From: an uncultured Methanomassiliicoccus sp.
GTDB taxonomy: Archaea; Thermoplasmatota; Thermoplasmata; Methanomassiliicoccales; Methanomassiliicoccaceae
Length of the DNA: 64,000 nucleotides
Reading direction: 5' to 3'
NCBI GenBank assembly: GCA_944319735.1
Contig: CALUEU010000004.1
Span: forward strand, 1-64,000
The position numbers and the translations under genes are program-made. Under the pieces are notes generated by a model that was given only the letters and a program-made list of their open reading frames with translations, searched no databases and was not told the DNA's origin. Of the stretch, positions 25,541-34,315 are shown one piece after another (positions within the stretch are counted from its first letter, which is position 1; every line of letters starts with the position of its first letter).

Positions 25541-26827
25541 ATGACAATAAATCCTGAACTAAAAGCAAAAATGATGAAGTATCGCTGGGCTATATTCATA
25601 ATCTTAGCAATAGCCTATTTCTTTGTGTACTTCCACAGGGTGTCAACTACCGCAATGGCTCCCGACATTGAAGAGGCATTTGGTATTGGCGCTGCAGCCA
25701 CGGGTCTTTTAGCATCTGCGTATTTCTATGCATATACTGCTATGCAGTTGCCTAGTGGCATTTTCACTGATAAGTGGGGGCCAAAAAGATCAGCAACTGT
25801 ATTTATCATAATCACAGCAATCGGATCATTGATATGTGGTCTTTCAACCAGCTATGAAATGCTGATAGCTGGTAGAGTCATCATCGGTGTCGGTGTAGCA
25901 GTTATCTACATCCCGATTATGAGAGTATTAGCCTTATGGTTCAGAAAGGATGAGTTCGCGTCTTTGAGCGGAATTCTGCTGATGGTAGGCAACGTTGGAG
26001 CTATCGCTGCTGCAACACCATTGGTGCTGATGACTGAAGCACTAGGATGGCAGAATGTATTCATTCTTCTGGCGGTTATCACATTTATCATTGGCCTGAT
26101 GTGCTGGGTAATCGTTAAAGATCATCCAAAAGACAAAGGATTTCCAAGCATTGAAGAAGTCGAGTCAGAAGAGACTGGAAAACCCATCGGAGAATCAACG
26201 TCTGAAAAAATACCGATGGTCCAGTCACTCAAACTCACATTTGGAAGCGGGAGGAAATTCTGGACTCTTGCAATATGGTTCTTCTTTATGTATGGATCAA
26301 TAATGGTATATCAGGGGCTTCAAGCAGGTGCCTACTATACAAATGTTTATGACTGGGACAAAGGAACATGGGGAATTCTGCTGACACTGGTCGGTGTAGG
26401 AATGATTATCGGATGTCCGCTGGCTGGATTTATCTCCGATAAAATCTTACACTCTAGAAAAAAAGTATTAGTCCTCGGTACCTTAATCTACACCATCATC
26501 TGGGCTGTAATCTGGCTCATGTCTGGAAAGCTAGATTCATTAGTTGCTCAGGGCATTATCAACTTCTGTTTCGGATTCTTTGGAGGATTCTTTGTAGTGT
26601 CTTATGCCCAGGTAAAAGAACTCTATCCGGTATCTATTGTAGGAGTTTCAACAGCTGCCTTGAATTTGTTCCCCTTCCTCGGAGGAGCAATTCTTCAAAG
26701 CATATCCGGATACATTGTTGCTGATAAAACACCAGAGCAATTCCAAACTCTGTGGCTGATAATGTTCATATGCATGGTAATTGCCACCATATGTGCATTC
26801 TTTTCCATGGAAAAACAGAAAACTTAA
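25541..26827 (+). CDS. MFS transporter of the OPA-like type, linked to mtbA
   Basis: A 428-residue major facilitator protein with 12 helices. The N-terminal helix FVYFHRVSTTAMAPDIEEAF and the loop DKWGPKRS follow the pattern of organophosphate:anion-type and related anion transporters, and a charged central loop (PSIEEVESEETGKPIGES) divides the halves. The substrate is unknown. Sharing an operator with a methylcobamide:CoM methyltransferase suggests uptake of a methylated substrate or of a precursor related to coenzyme M. A GGAGG ribosome-binding site precedes the ATG. Confidence 0.82.
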   Translation: MTINPELKAKMMKYRWAIFIILAIAYFFVYFHRVSTTAMAPDIEEAFGIGAAATGLLASAYFYAYTAMQLPSGIFTDKWGPKRSATVFIIITAIGSLICGLSTSYEMLIAGRVIIGVGVAVIYIPIMRVLALWFRKDEFASLSGILLMVGNVGAIAAATPLVLMTEALGWQNVFILLAVITFIIGLMCWVIVKDHPKDKGFPSIEEVESEETGKPIGESTSEKIPMVQSLKLTFGSGRKFWTLAIWFFFMYGSIMVYQGLQAGAYYTNVYDWDKGTWGILLTLVGVGMIIGCPLAGFISDKILHSRKKVLVLGTLIYTIIWAVIWLMSGKLDSLVAQGIINFCFGFFGGFFVVSYAQVKELYPVSIVGVSTAALNLFPFLGGAILQSISGYIVADKTPEQFQTLWLIMFICMVIATICAFFSMEKQKT

Positions 26828-26881
26828 CCAGCAATCTCCTCAAAACTCTTTAATCTAAGAGATGTGGGATCTGCCCACATC

Positions 26882-27412
26882 TTATTTTTTATTGATATAT
26901 AATCCAAAAGACATCTTTTTGATGACATCAATATATCTCTCCATTGAGAAATTTTCTGAGTTAGATAGTATCGAATATATTTCTGATTTATTTCTAAAAA
27001 ACTTTCCAGTGTCTGCAAAACCATTTTTCTTGTAGAACTCTAATCTTCTTACTCTTTGATGGTAATTTTCTGCATTTTCATCTACTGGCTCAATGTTCAA
27101 TACAAGATCTTTCTCGCCATATCTCACCTTTAAAAAATCAAGGATCTTCGAACCATAGCCGTTCGAACGAATCTCATTACTAACTGCTAGATATAATATA
27201 AAAACCATTTTTTCTGTTTTTACTGTATAAGTCACTCCGCAGAATCTATCATCATCATAAAATGCCAAAAAATCAACACATTTTCTTTTGGATGTAAGTA
27301 ACAGTAGCCACATTGGAAGACGTTCATTTTCAGGAAACGCTGTTTGGATCAACTCTTTTATCTTTATATATTCATCAAGATTACGGCTGACCTTTTGTGT
27401 AGTTAGTTCCAT
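26882..27412 (-). CDS. GNAT-family N-acetyltransferase
   Basis: The product is 176 residues from the ATG at 27412, which follows an AAGGTG ribosome-binding site. The acetyl-CoA loop is NGYGSKILDFLKVRYG, and the C-terminal block RRLEFYKKNGFADTGKFF is the usual GNAT ending. The substrate cannot be told. It shares direction with the HxlR regulator but is separated by about 55 bases. Confidence 0.8.
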   Translation of the reverse strand: MELTTQKVSRNLDEYIKIKELIQTAFPENERLPMWLLLLTSKRKCVDFLAFYDDDRFCGVTYTVKTEKMVFILYLAVSNEIRSNGYGSKILDFLKVRYGEKDLVLNIEPVDENAENYHQRVRRLEFYKKNGFADTGKFFRNKSEIYSILSNSENFSMERYIDVIKKMSFGLYINKK

Positions 27413-27465
27413 ATTTATTGTCACCTTTGTTTATTTCTGTTTCATACTTTACAATGGCAAATGGA

Positions 27466-27822
27466 TTATGCGTAGCCTTCTATCTTATCATCTCTTGTAG
27501 AATCTTTGTATCTGCTGCCCCAGGTTTTCATTGACTCAAGTATGGGTTTTAGACTATATCCCATGTCAGTAAGCTGATATTCTACTCTGGGCGGGACTTC
27601 TGCATACACGGTGCGAATAATCAGGCGGTCTTCTTCCATTTCTCTCAGATTTGAAGTTAAGACTTTCTGAGTTATGTTGCCTAATGACTTTCTCAACTCT
27701 CCAAAACGCTTGGCTCCATCCATCAAGTCTCTTAGAATAAGGACTTTCCAGCGGTTGCTGATCAGCGAAAGGGTAATCTCCACAGGGCATTGCGGCAGCT
27801 CTTTGGGCAATTCTTTACTCAT
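27466..27822 (-). CDS. HxlR-family winged-helix regulator
   Basis: The product is 118 residues from the ATG at 27822; an upstream frame reaches 27903 but is not part of the family. Family features are CPVEITLSLISNRWKVLILRDLMDG, RFGELRKSLGNITQKVLTSNLREMEEDRLI and the wing PPRVEYQLTDMG. One cysteine (CPVE) at the usual N-terminal position could sense redox or electrophiles. The target is unknown; the adjacent acetyltransferase is the nearest candidate. Confidence 0.88.
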   Translation of the reverse strand: MSKELPKELPQCPVEITLSLISNRWKVLILRDLMDGAKRFGELRKSLGNITQKVLTSNLREMEEDRLIIRTVYAEVPPRVEYQLTDMGYSLKPILESMKTWGSRYKDSTRDDKIEGYA

Positions 27823-27992
27823 GCGTCTTCCTCCAATGGTATCTAAATAGATAGTACAGGCATTATAAAGTGTTTCATCCTTAGTTATACTCATAACTTT
27901 CAATATGGTGTTTTAACGATCCATGTAGGGAAAATCATCAGTATGGATGTAGAGACGCATCCATAATTAGACAAATTATTTTGAAGAATTGT

Positions 27993-28715
27993 TCAAAACA
28001 GCTTTTTCCCGTCTAAAATATCTATGCCTAATTCTTTTGCCATACTGGTTTGTTTAAAGGGATTTATTTTCTCTACTACACCGTCACGTTTGAAAAATGA
28101 ACCTGTATTTTTGAACCAAAATGTTACATTTGCTTTTACACATTGTTCACGGATATCAAGTACCCATTCATAATCACATTCACGCGCCTCCCGCCCAGTT
28201 TCACCGCCAACTGTAACATGATCCACACCATGGAGATACGGCGTTAGGTCTATTGCTTCTAAAAGCGGAGCGCAGGCAATAAAACGTTTTTTTATTGGAT
28301 ACGATAAGAATAATGGAAGTCTGTAATCAGCCAGTTTTTGATTTTCGACAGTACATCCGATATTCACATTATCATATCCTATGCCCCAGTCTGATGGAAG
28401 TGATACCGGGAAACGGTCAATTCTCTTTGTCAAAATCAAAAATTCTATGTCTTTTCTTTCTTTGATGATAGCCCAAATTTCTTTACGCCATTCGTCGGCT
28501 TCGGGAAGAAAAAAATCAGTTGAAAAACAAGTTGCAAGAATTTTATTTCCTTTTATGTTATACTCACCTTTTGCATTCTTTCTTATGGGCCAATCGAATT
28601 TATCTGTTTTTTGGATTGTATTCTGACCGTAATGTTTTGCATAGGGTCCATAAAAATAACAATTTGTACAGCCGTCACTTATTTTATAACATCCTGTCCA
28701 TGGATCCCAGTTCAT
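27993..28715 (-). CDS. DUF5131 (phage Gp37/Gp68-like) protein
   Basis: A 240-residue protein that opens MNWDPWTGCYKISDGCTNCY, with Cys9, Cys16 and Cys19 forming the cysteine cluster typical of this family, which is related to radical-SAM enzymes. Later blocks are FLILTKRIDRFP, NVNIGCTVENQ, FIACAPLLEAIDL and VTVGGETG-REARE, all typical. Family members occur in phages and in many chromosomes; the reaction is not established here. An AAGGAG site precedes the ATG. No other phage gene is near, so it does not mark a prophage. Confidence 0.85.
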   Translation of the reverse strand: MNWDPWTGCYKISDGCTNCYFYGPYAKHYGQNTIQKTDKFDWPIRKNAKGEYNIKGNKILATCFSTDFFLPEADEWRKEIWAIIKERKDIEFLILTKRIDRFPVSLPSDWGIGYDNVNIGCTVENQKLADYRLPLFLSYPIKKRFIACAPLLEAIDLTPYLHGVDHVTVGGETGREARECDYEWVLDIREQCVKANVTFWFKNTGSFFKRDGVVEKINPFKQTSMAKELGIDILDGKKLF

Positions 28716-28974
28716 AGATATTCTCCTTATTGTTGGGTTTATAACATAAACAAAGCCGATATGTATCGCCTATATTAAAACAATCAGATTCTGACATTCT
28801 ATCTTGAATTATAAATTTACAATGATTAATTTATATATCTTCAATACAATAACACTATGGTTTCTGCATGCCATTTTACCTTTGTCTGTGGTATGCATTA
28901 CTTTAGCAGCTCATGGCTGCGCATAATTCCCTAAGATGAACTCAAACAAGATAATCAATAGGTAAGGAGATTAT

Positions 28975-29490
28975 ATGCCGCAAAAATCATCATTGAACAA
29001 TCTGATAATTTTAACACTCATATGGGTGGCAGCCTTTGTTGCAGTGGCATACTATAATCTTCAATACTCGATATTATATGTATTTCCGTTTTGTTTTTTC
29101 TTAGTCTTGTTTTATGGGAATCTCTATAGAAAACATGATCTGTCGCATCTGCGCAGCTCTGATCTTTGGACGCCGCTGATGGCAGCGTTAGTTGTTATGG
29201 TAATATCTGTTGCAATAATCTGTGTGGTCTATCAAATTGAGTTCATATTAATGCTGATTCTTGGTGACATTGCATTGATGTTTTCCGTAGCACTTCAATT
29301 ATCTAACAGAATAAAGATCCTGGGCAATCCATCTAAAAAGTGGTTTTTGGCAGCCACGATGATCATGATCATATTGCATGTTGGTTTTTTGCTTATGGTG
29401 GGAGCATATAATTCATCAGCACCTCTGTACTTTGGACCTCTGTTGATAATAACGATCTATTCAAGTTCATTACAGGCTCTGCCAAACTGA
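28975..29490 (+). CDS. Hypothetical six-helix membrane protein
   Basis: The product is 171 residues with about six hydrophobic helices and short loops. It has a basic cytoplasmic stretch (YRKHDLSHLRSSDLW) near residue 55 and another (SNRIKILGNPSKKW) near 115. No family is recognised. An AAGGAGATTAT ribosome-binding site precedes the ATG. The 259-base spacer before it is AT rich with a TATA-like TTTATATATC near 28829. Confidence 0.6.
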   Translation: MPQKSSLNNLIILTLIWVAAFVAVAYYNLQYSILYVFPFCFFLVLFYGNLYRKHDLSHLRSSDLWTPLMAALVVMVISVAIICVVYQIEFILMLILGDIALMFSVALQLSNRIKILGNPSKKWFLAATMIMIILHVGFLLMVGAYNSSAPLYFGPLLIITIYSSSLQALPN

Positions 29491-29561
29491 GCAGTATCTC
29501 CATATTTTCTTGAATCATAATCTAACCAAATCTTGGGAAGGATCATTTACCAGTATTGTTT

Positions 29562-30245
29562 ATGGAACTATCAATGTCAATGGTGGCGTTCATTCCTAAG
29601 AAATGTGCAGTATGTGGAAATGAAAATGAGGACGTTCAGGAAGTGATAGATGCTGTACCATTCGGGCCAATGGATCTTGATACAAGGCCGGCAGAGAATC
29701 TGAGATCTGCACTTCCTTACTTGATTCAGCAGTGTTCTTTCTGTGGATATTGCAATAGTGACATTTCAGAGGAGATTATTGATGACAGAAGCCTTTTGGA
29801 AACTGAGGAATACAAAAGCATAATTGATGATGAAGAACTGCCAGATGCTGCAAGAAAATACCTTGCATCAGCTCATCTTCTGCATAAAACAGGAAATCTT
29901 CACAGATCAGCAATTGAATCACTGCATGCAGCATGGGTTTTCGATGATCTTGGAGATTCAAACAGTGCTATAAGTGCGCGCTTGGGTGCAGTAATCTCCC
30001 TTAGAGCGCAGTTACAGGAATGCTATGATGAAAATCTGGCAGTAATTCTCTTGGACATCTTAAGGAGGGCTGAACAGTTTGATCTTTGCATAATGATCTC
30101 CGAATCTATTGTAAGCATGGGAATTGAAGATGAATTTGTAAAATCCATTGTTGATTATCAGATACACCTTGCACAAAACAGGGACAGCAGCTGCAAAACC
30201 GTAGCTGATGTAGATCTTTGGGAAACTGACAAGAATAAACTTTAA
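29562..30245 (+). CDS. DUF2225-like zinc-binding protein
   Basis: The product is 227 residues from ATG 29562. The N-terminal 60 residues hold KKCAVCGNEN and QQCSFCGYCN, two CxxC pairs likely to bind zinc. The rest is helical with TPR-like spacing (AARKYLASAHLLHKTGNLHRSAIESLHAAWVFDDLG). This architecture resembles DUF2225 proteins of bacteria and archaea, of unknown function. The start is unsure: methionines at residues 5 and 7 are alternatives. Confidence 0.6.
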   Translation: MELSMSMVAFIPKKCAVCGNENEDVQEVIDAVPFGPMDLDTRPAENLRSALPYLIQQCSFCGYCNSDISEEIIDDRSLLETEEYKSIIDDEELPDAARKYLASAHLLHKTGNLHRSAIESLHAAWVFDDLGDSNSAISARLGAVISLRAQLQECYDENLAVILLDILRRAEQFDLCIMISESIVSMGIEDEFVKSIVDYQIHLAQNRDSSCKTVADVDLWETDKNKL

Positions 30246-30322
30246 TACACGTATCTTTTAACAAATAACGTACCTGAATTGGATAATCAAAAATTACGAG
30301 GCGAGTCTTAACGAAAAAAATA

Positions 30323-31054
30323 TTGTTTCCTTGCGAATTAGCATTAATTGCAGGACTTGTCTGTACTTCGATAGCTGTCTGTCTTCTTTTGAAAAGCGGA
30401 CTCGGAGTTTCAGTCATTTCTTCCGTAGCGCTTTCATTGTATTATTCCGCACCTGCGCTGTCATTCGGCACCTGGAATATAATCTTCCAGATCGGAGTGC
30501 TTCTGCTCTTGATCGCTATACTGAAAAAAATCAAGATAAGCTATTTCGTTTCTTTGGGAGTAGGAATAGTATTCGGCATTCTTCTTGATATAATGAAGCC
30601 GATAATCTTCTCTCTGCCTGATGATACATGGCTTGTACCTGTGTATGTGACAGCATCAATGCTCATCATTTCTCTGGGAATCACATTCTTTATGAAATGC
30701 CAGCTGCCTCTCATGCCATGTGATATTTTTGTAAGAAATATTGTCATTGAGAAACATCTCCCGCTGGGGCGCATCAAGACCATATTTGATATCTCTTGTT
30801 TGATATTCTCCATTGCAGTCTCCTTAATCTTTGCAGGAGCAATCAGAGACATCGGCATCGGAACAATCATAAGTGCAGTTTTCACCGGAACGCTGGTAAC
30901 ATTGGTCTCCAAAAGAGTATCAAGCGTGTTTGATTTTAAACCTGTCACGGGAATTGCAAAGCGCAGTCTGAATGGATCATTGGATGCTACAGTGGATCCG
31001 CATTCAAATACTGAACAGGCTGTAACTGTTCTGAAAGTTAAAAATAATGAATAA
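30323..31054 (+). CDS. YczE/YitT-like membrane protein
   Basis: The product is 243 residues starting with TTG (no ATG precedes the conserved segment). Five to six helices, with SGLGVSVISSVALSLYY, FGTWNIIFQIGVLLL, GVGIVFGILLDIMK and LPLMPCDIFVRN followed by GRIKTIFDISCLIFS, match the YczE branch of the YitT-type membrane proteins. The function is unknown; some homologs neighbour transport or peptide-export genes. It ends ahead of a hairpin shared with the convergent UspA gene. Confidence 0.7.
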   Translation: MFPCELALIAGLVCTSIAVCLLLKSGLGVSVISSVALSLYYSAPALSFGTWNIIFQIGVLLLLIAILKKIKISYFVSLGVGIVFGILLDIMKPIIFSLPDDTWLVPVYVTASMLIISLGITFFMKCQLPLMPCDIFVRNIVIEKHLPLGRIKTIFDISCLIFSIAVSLIFAGAIRDIGIGTIISAVFTGTLVTLVSKRVSSVFDFKPVTGIAKRSLNGSLDATVDPHSNTEQAVTVLKVKNNE

Positions 31055-31061
31055 AAAGTGC

Positions 31062-31081
31062 CACTCCAGACCACTGGAGTG
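31062..31081. terminator. Hairpin between convergent genes
   Basis: CACTCCA and TGGAGTG form a seven-pair stem with a six-base loop in the 36-base gap between the YczE-like and UspA genes. The symmetrical placement suggests use by both. Confidence 0.5.
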
Positions 31082-31090
31082 TCAGCAATC

Positions 31091-31537
31091 TTATTCTTTT
31101 TTGGAAGGGTGATTTCTTATGACAAGTACAGGACATTCAGCGAATCTCACTACTTTCTCGGCAACGCTTCCTATGAGAATTTTTGAAACTCCAGTTCTGC
31201 CGATTGTACCCATTACAATTAAATCATAGTTTTTTGAAGCTTCAACAATGTCATTGGCAGGAGAACCCATCTTTGAAACAGCCTTCACTTCTATGCCCAT
31301 TTCTTTACCTTTGTCCATGACATACTGCAAAGCTTCATCGCTGCTTTTCTGCATGTAAGCGTTTATGTCCGGAAGCCCGTATCCCTGAGAACTGCTGGTT
31401 ACGCTTCCCAAATCCATAATGTTCATTGCTGTAACTTCAGCTCCAAAAGCTTTAGCCAGCTCTAATCCGTGCTCTACCGCCTTTTTGGTGTAGTCGCTTC
31501 CATCTGTCGCTATCAAGATCCTTTTGTAGAGACTCAT
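31091..31537 (-). CDS. Universal stress protein (UspA family)
   Basis: The product is 148 residues, a single Usp domain. The N-terminus is KRILIATDGSDYTKKAVEHGLELA. The ATP-binding signature G-x2-G-x9-G-S is present in GTIGRTGVSKILIGS, so it is of the ATP-binding type. It has divergent orientation to the M18 aminopeptidase with a short spacer. The role is general stress response; no specific partner is visible. Confidence 0.92.
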   Translation of the reverse strand: MSLYKRILIATDGSDYTKKAVEHGLELAKAFGAEVTAMNIMDLGSVTSSSQGYGLPDINAYMQKSSDEALQYVMDKGKEMGIEVKAVSKMGSPANDIVEASKNYDLIVMGTIGRTGVSKILIGSVAEKVVRFAECPVLVIRNHPSKKE

Positions 31538-31620
31538 AAACTTCTCATTTAACTGCGGTATATTTATCTAAAACGCAAGAATCCTATAAAGAGGGAAAGC
31601 ATTAATGTATAGTCTGTGAA

Positions 31621-33030
31621 ATGCGTATGACGATAAATATGTCGGAAAAAACGCCTGGGCAGCTTCTAACAGAAAAACTGCTGATGAAACCGGAAAATAT
31701 CGGGCAAAGATCTGCAGAAGAGATTGAGAAGGCGAACAAATTCTGCGAAGGCTATAAGGAATTCTTGCGCAATAAAACTGAAAGGGAAGTCGTGGACTAT
31801 ACTGTAGAACTTCTCAAACAGAATGGGTATACTGAGTTTAAACGTGGAGTGAAATATTCTCCTGGTGACAAGGTATACAAGACCAACCGCGGAAAAGCAC
31901 TGATCATGGTTACCGTGGGAAAGAAAGACATCTCTGAGGGTCTGAGACTTGGCGTCAGCCACATCGACAGTCCGAGACTTGATTTTAAACCAAACCCTCT
32001 TTTTGAAGATACTGAGATGGCTTACTTCAAAACCCACTACTACGGCGGGATCAAAAAGTATCAGTGGTTTGCAATACCACTGTCAATACGCGGTACGGTA
32101 ATTCTTAAGGATGGAACTGCTGTAAAAGTCCGCATAGGTGATGAACCAGAAGACCCTATATTCTGTGTTACCGACCTTTTACCTCATCTCGACAAGGCTC
32201 AGGTGAAAAAGCCAGTAGCAGAAGCATTTTCCGGAGAAGCTCTGAATCTTCTGATAGGATGCCAGCCATTTCAGGATGAAGAAGTATCTGAAAAAGTTAA
32301 GCTGAATATAGCTAACATCCTCTTTGAAAAGTATGGTATAACTGAGAAAGATTTCAACTCTGCAGAGTTGTGTGCAGTGCCGGCTTTCGAGCCTAAAGAC
32401 TTAGGTTTTGACAGGGCAATGATCGGAGCTTACGGACATGATGACCGCGTATGTTCCTATACTGCATTAATGGCTGAAATTGATACTAAAAACCCTGAAC
32501 ATACGACCGTAACTGTATTTGCCGACAAAGAAGAGACAGGCTCTGATGGAAACACCGGTATGAACTCATTCTTCCTCAAGGATTTCTTAGAGGATCTGGT
32601 ATCTCCATATGATGTAGAAGTACGCCATGTGCTTGAAAAGTCAAAGTGTTTGTCTTGTGATGTCAGCGCTGCAGTCGATCCTGCTTTTGCTGAAGTTTTC
32701 GAACGCCGCAACGCTTCATACATCAACCACGGGGCAGTAGTTGAAAAATACGGCGGCGGAGGCGGAAAATACAATACAAACGATGCCTCAGCAGAAATGA
32801 TGGGATTCATCAGGTCTCTTCTGGACAATGCAGGAATTGCATGGCAGACCGGAGAACTCGGAAAAATCGACATCGGTGGAGGTGGCACAGTCGCCAAGTA
32901 TGTATCAACACATAATGTGGATACCGTGGACTTGGGAGTTCCAGTGCTGTCTATGCACGCTCCGTTTGAAGTAGTGTCTAAACTTGACGTCTACATGACT
33001 TATTTAGCTGTAGCAGAATTCTATAAGTGA
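31621..33030 (+). CDS. M18-family aminopeptidase
   Basis: A 469-residue zinc aminopeptidase of the aspartyl aminopeptidase family. Metal and catalytic motifs are seen in order: GVSHIDSPRLDFKPNPLFED, GAYGHDDRVCSYTALMA, FADKEETGSDGNTGMNS and, near the end, VPVLSMHAPFEVVSKLD. It trims acidic N-terminal residues from peptides in the cytoplasm. The start may instead be the ATG at 31639. A hairpin/T-run terminator follows. Confidence 0.92.
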   Translation: MRMTINMSEKTPGQLLTEKLLMKPENIGQRSAEEIEKANKFCEGYKEFLRNKTEREVVDYTVELLKQNGYTEFKRGVKYSPGDKVYKTNRGKALIMVTVGKKDISEGLRLGVSHIDSPRLDFKPNPLFEDTEMAYFKTHYYGGIKKYQWFAIPLSIRGTVILKDGTAVKVRIGDEPEDPIFCVTDLLPHLDKAQVKKPVAEAFSGEALNLLIGCQPFQDEEVSEKVKLNIANILFEKYGITEKDFNSAELCAVPAFEPKDLGFDRAMIGAYGHDDRVCSYTALMAEIDTKNPEHTTVTVFADKEETGSDGNTGMNSFFLKDFLEDLVSPYDVEVRHVLEKSKCLSCDVSAAVDPAFAEVFERRNASYINHGAVVEKYGGGGGKYNTNDASAEMMGFIRSLLDNAGIAWQTGELGKIDIGGGGTVAKYVSTHNVDTVDLGVPVLSMHAPFEVVSKLDVYMTYLAVAEFYK

Positions 33031-33053
33031 GAAAAATCTCACTTTATTTTTTT
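33026..33053 (+). terminator. Terminator after the M18 gene
   Basis: AGTGAG and CTCACT pair around a six-base loop, immediately followed by TTATTTTTTT. The stem overlaps the stop codon. It may also serve the convergent TetR gene. Confidence 0.6.
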
Positions 33054-33082
33054 ATAAATAAAATAATATTGAGTTAGTACTA

Positions 33083-33853
33083 TCATTCATCATTCAATAT
33101 ATGGTCCAACTCTGGACAGGCAGTTTTTATAAAAGTATGATAAGCTTCGAATGTTCCTGGTTCCATTCCAAGCAATTTTTCAGTAAGATATTGAACTACT
33201 TCCAAAGATCGCTTTATGTTTTCCAGATCTGGATCATTCCTTAAATTAAACATGGCTGCATGAATCATCATATTCAGCATATGAGAAGTTTCAAATGGAT
33301 ATTTGGTATCGAATACACCTTCTTCGATTCCCTGTTTGATTATGACTTCAAATGCCGGCACAAGAATCTCATGTGCAAGTCTTTCCAACTCAAGATGTAA
33401 ACTTTTATTTCTTGTCACTGAAAAATATTTTATTACTGTTTCAGATCGCATCCCTACATCTCTCTGAGACTTCAACAGCTCTACAAATCTTTCTGTTGCA
33501 GACACTCCTTTCATCTCGATTACTGCTACAACAGAGGATTCTATCTCATTCAGCATTCTCTGTGTCAGGATATCAATCATATCTTCTTTTGAACTAAAAT
33601 AATAATAAAATAATCCCTTGGCGACACCGACTCTTTTAATTATGTCATCTACGGATGTATTTTCAAAACCCTTCTCTTTGAAGAGTTCTTCAGCTGCTTT
33701 TATCAGTTCGGCTTTTCTTTCGGCAGAAATACACTCTTTCTTAGTCGTTAGATCACCAAGGTATTTTGTAAATTGCGCTATTATCTTTTTTATTAATGGG
33801 TTATGCTGATTGTCGTACCCAGACGTTGTCCGGGAGTCCTTCATATACTCCAT
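33083..33853 (-). CDS. TetR-family regulator with N-terminal extension
   Basis: A 256-residue protein. The helix-turn-helix (TSVDDIIKRVGVAKGLFYYYFSSKEDM) begins around residue 60 rather than 20, because of an N-terminal extension that overlaps the end of the DUF6015 gene by 53 bases. A start farther down without ATG is possible. The C-terminal helical domain should bind a hydrophobic ligand. Two matching inverted repeats, one before this gene pair (34209) and one before the drug exporter at 36.4 kb, make it the likely repressor of both. Confidence 0.88.
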   Translation of the reverse strand: MEYMKDSRTTSGYDNQHNPLIKKIIAQFTKYLGDLTTKKECISAERKAELIKAAEELFKEKGFENTSVDDIIKRVGVAKGLFYYYFSSKEDMIDILTQRMLNEIESSVVAVIEMKGVSATERFVELLKSQRDVGMRSETVIKYFSVTRNKSLHLELERLAHEILVPAFEVIIKQGIEEGVFDTKYPFETSHMLNMMIHAAMFNLRNDPDLENIKRSLEVVQYLTEKLLGMEPGTFEAYHTFIKTACPELDHILNDE

Positions 33854-34169
33854 ATTCTAAATCTGCCTTTTCTACCGGAGCGCCTATGATTTTCAGGATT
33901 TTGTCTTTATCAAGCGTCCAGTAAAACACTCTCCAGGGCCTCCCTGTGAATAGTGTTTCTTCTTCATACCTGGAGGAGATTATCTGAAATTCTTCGAGGA
34001 AATAGAACATTCCCCTATCCTCAGGCGTTAGGGCGTTGTCGATCATTTCACTGTTGTATCCAAAGTAGTTTAGTACTCTTTCTGCTAGCTGCCCAGAGGT
34101 CTCCGCATCGATTTTTGATTTTCTCTCAATCGCTGTGCGCAGTTCCTCGTAAGTAACTGGCTCATACAT
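33801..34169 (-). CDS. DUF6015-like small protein, coupled to TetR
   Basis: The product is 122 residues. Conserved-looking blocks are TYEELRTAIERKSKID, LNYFGYNSEMIDNALTPEDRGMFYFLEEFQII and the C-terminal ETLFTGRPWRVFYWTL. It resembles small archaeal proteins annotated as DUF6015, possibly winged-helix-like. The function is unknown. An AGGTGA ribosome-binding site precedes the ATG, and its 3' end overlaps the TetR start, so both are made from the transcript controlled by the operator at 34209. Confidence 0.65.
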   Translation of the reverse strand: MYEPVTYEELRTAIERKSKIDAETSGQLAERVLNYFGYNSEMIDNALTPEDRGMFYFLEEFQIISSRYEEETLFTGRPWRVFYWTLDKDKILKIIGAPVEKADLEYGVYEGLPDNVWVRQSA

Positions 34170-34208
34170 GTTTTTTCACCTGTGTGTAACAATCCTTCAA
34201 CTGCTAAA

Positions 34209-34230
34209 TTGACTGACTGTCAGTCAGTAA
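34209..34230. promoter_or_regulatory. TetR-type operator, copy 1
   Basis: TTGACTGACTGTCAGTCAGT contains TGACTGAC and GTCAGTCA around one base, a perfect inverted repeat. It lies 40 bases upstream of the DUF6015-tetR start and about 90 bases before the divergent mevalonate-phosphate dehydratase gene. The same half-sites, TGACTG-N5-CAGTCA, recur at 36321. Confidence 0.8.
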
Positions 34231-34315
34231 TGATAATTTGCATATATAAAGATTATCTATATTGCATATTGACCTGGCACAAACTATTTCATGCAAATAT
34301 ACATACCAATTGCAG

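Noticed and set aside
27993-28715. Prophage signal from the phage-like DUF5131 gene
   Set aside because: No integrase, structural, or lysis gene and no repeats nearby; the family is common in chromosomes.
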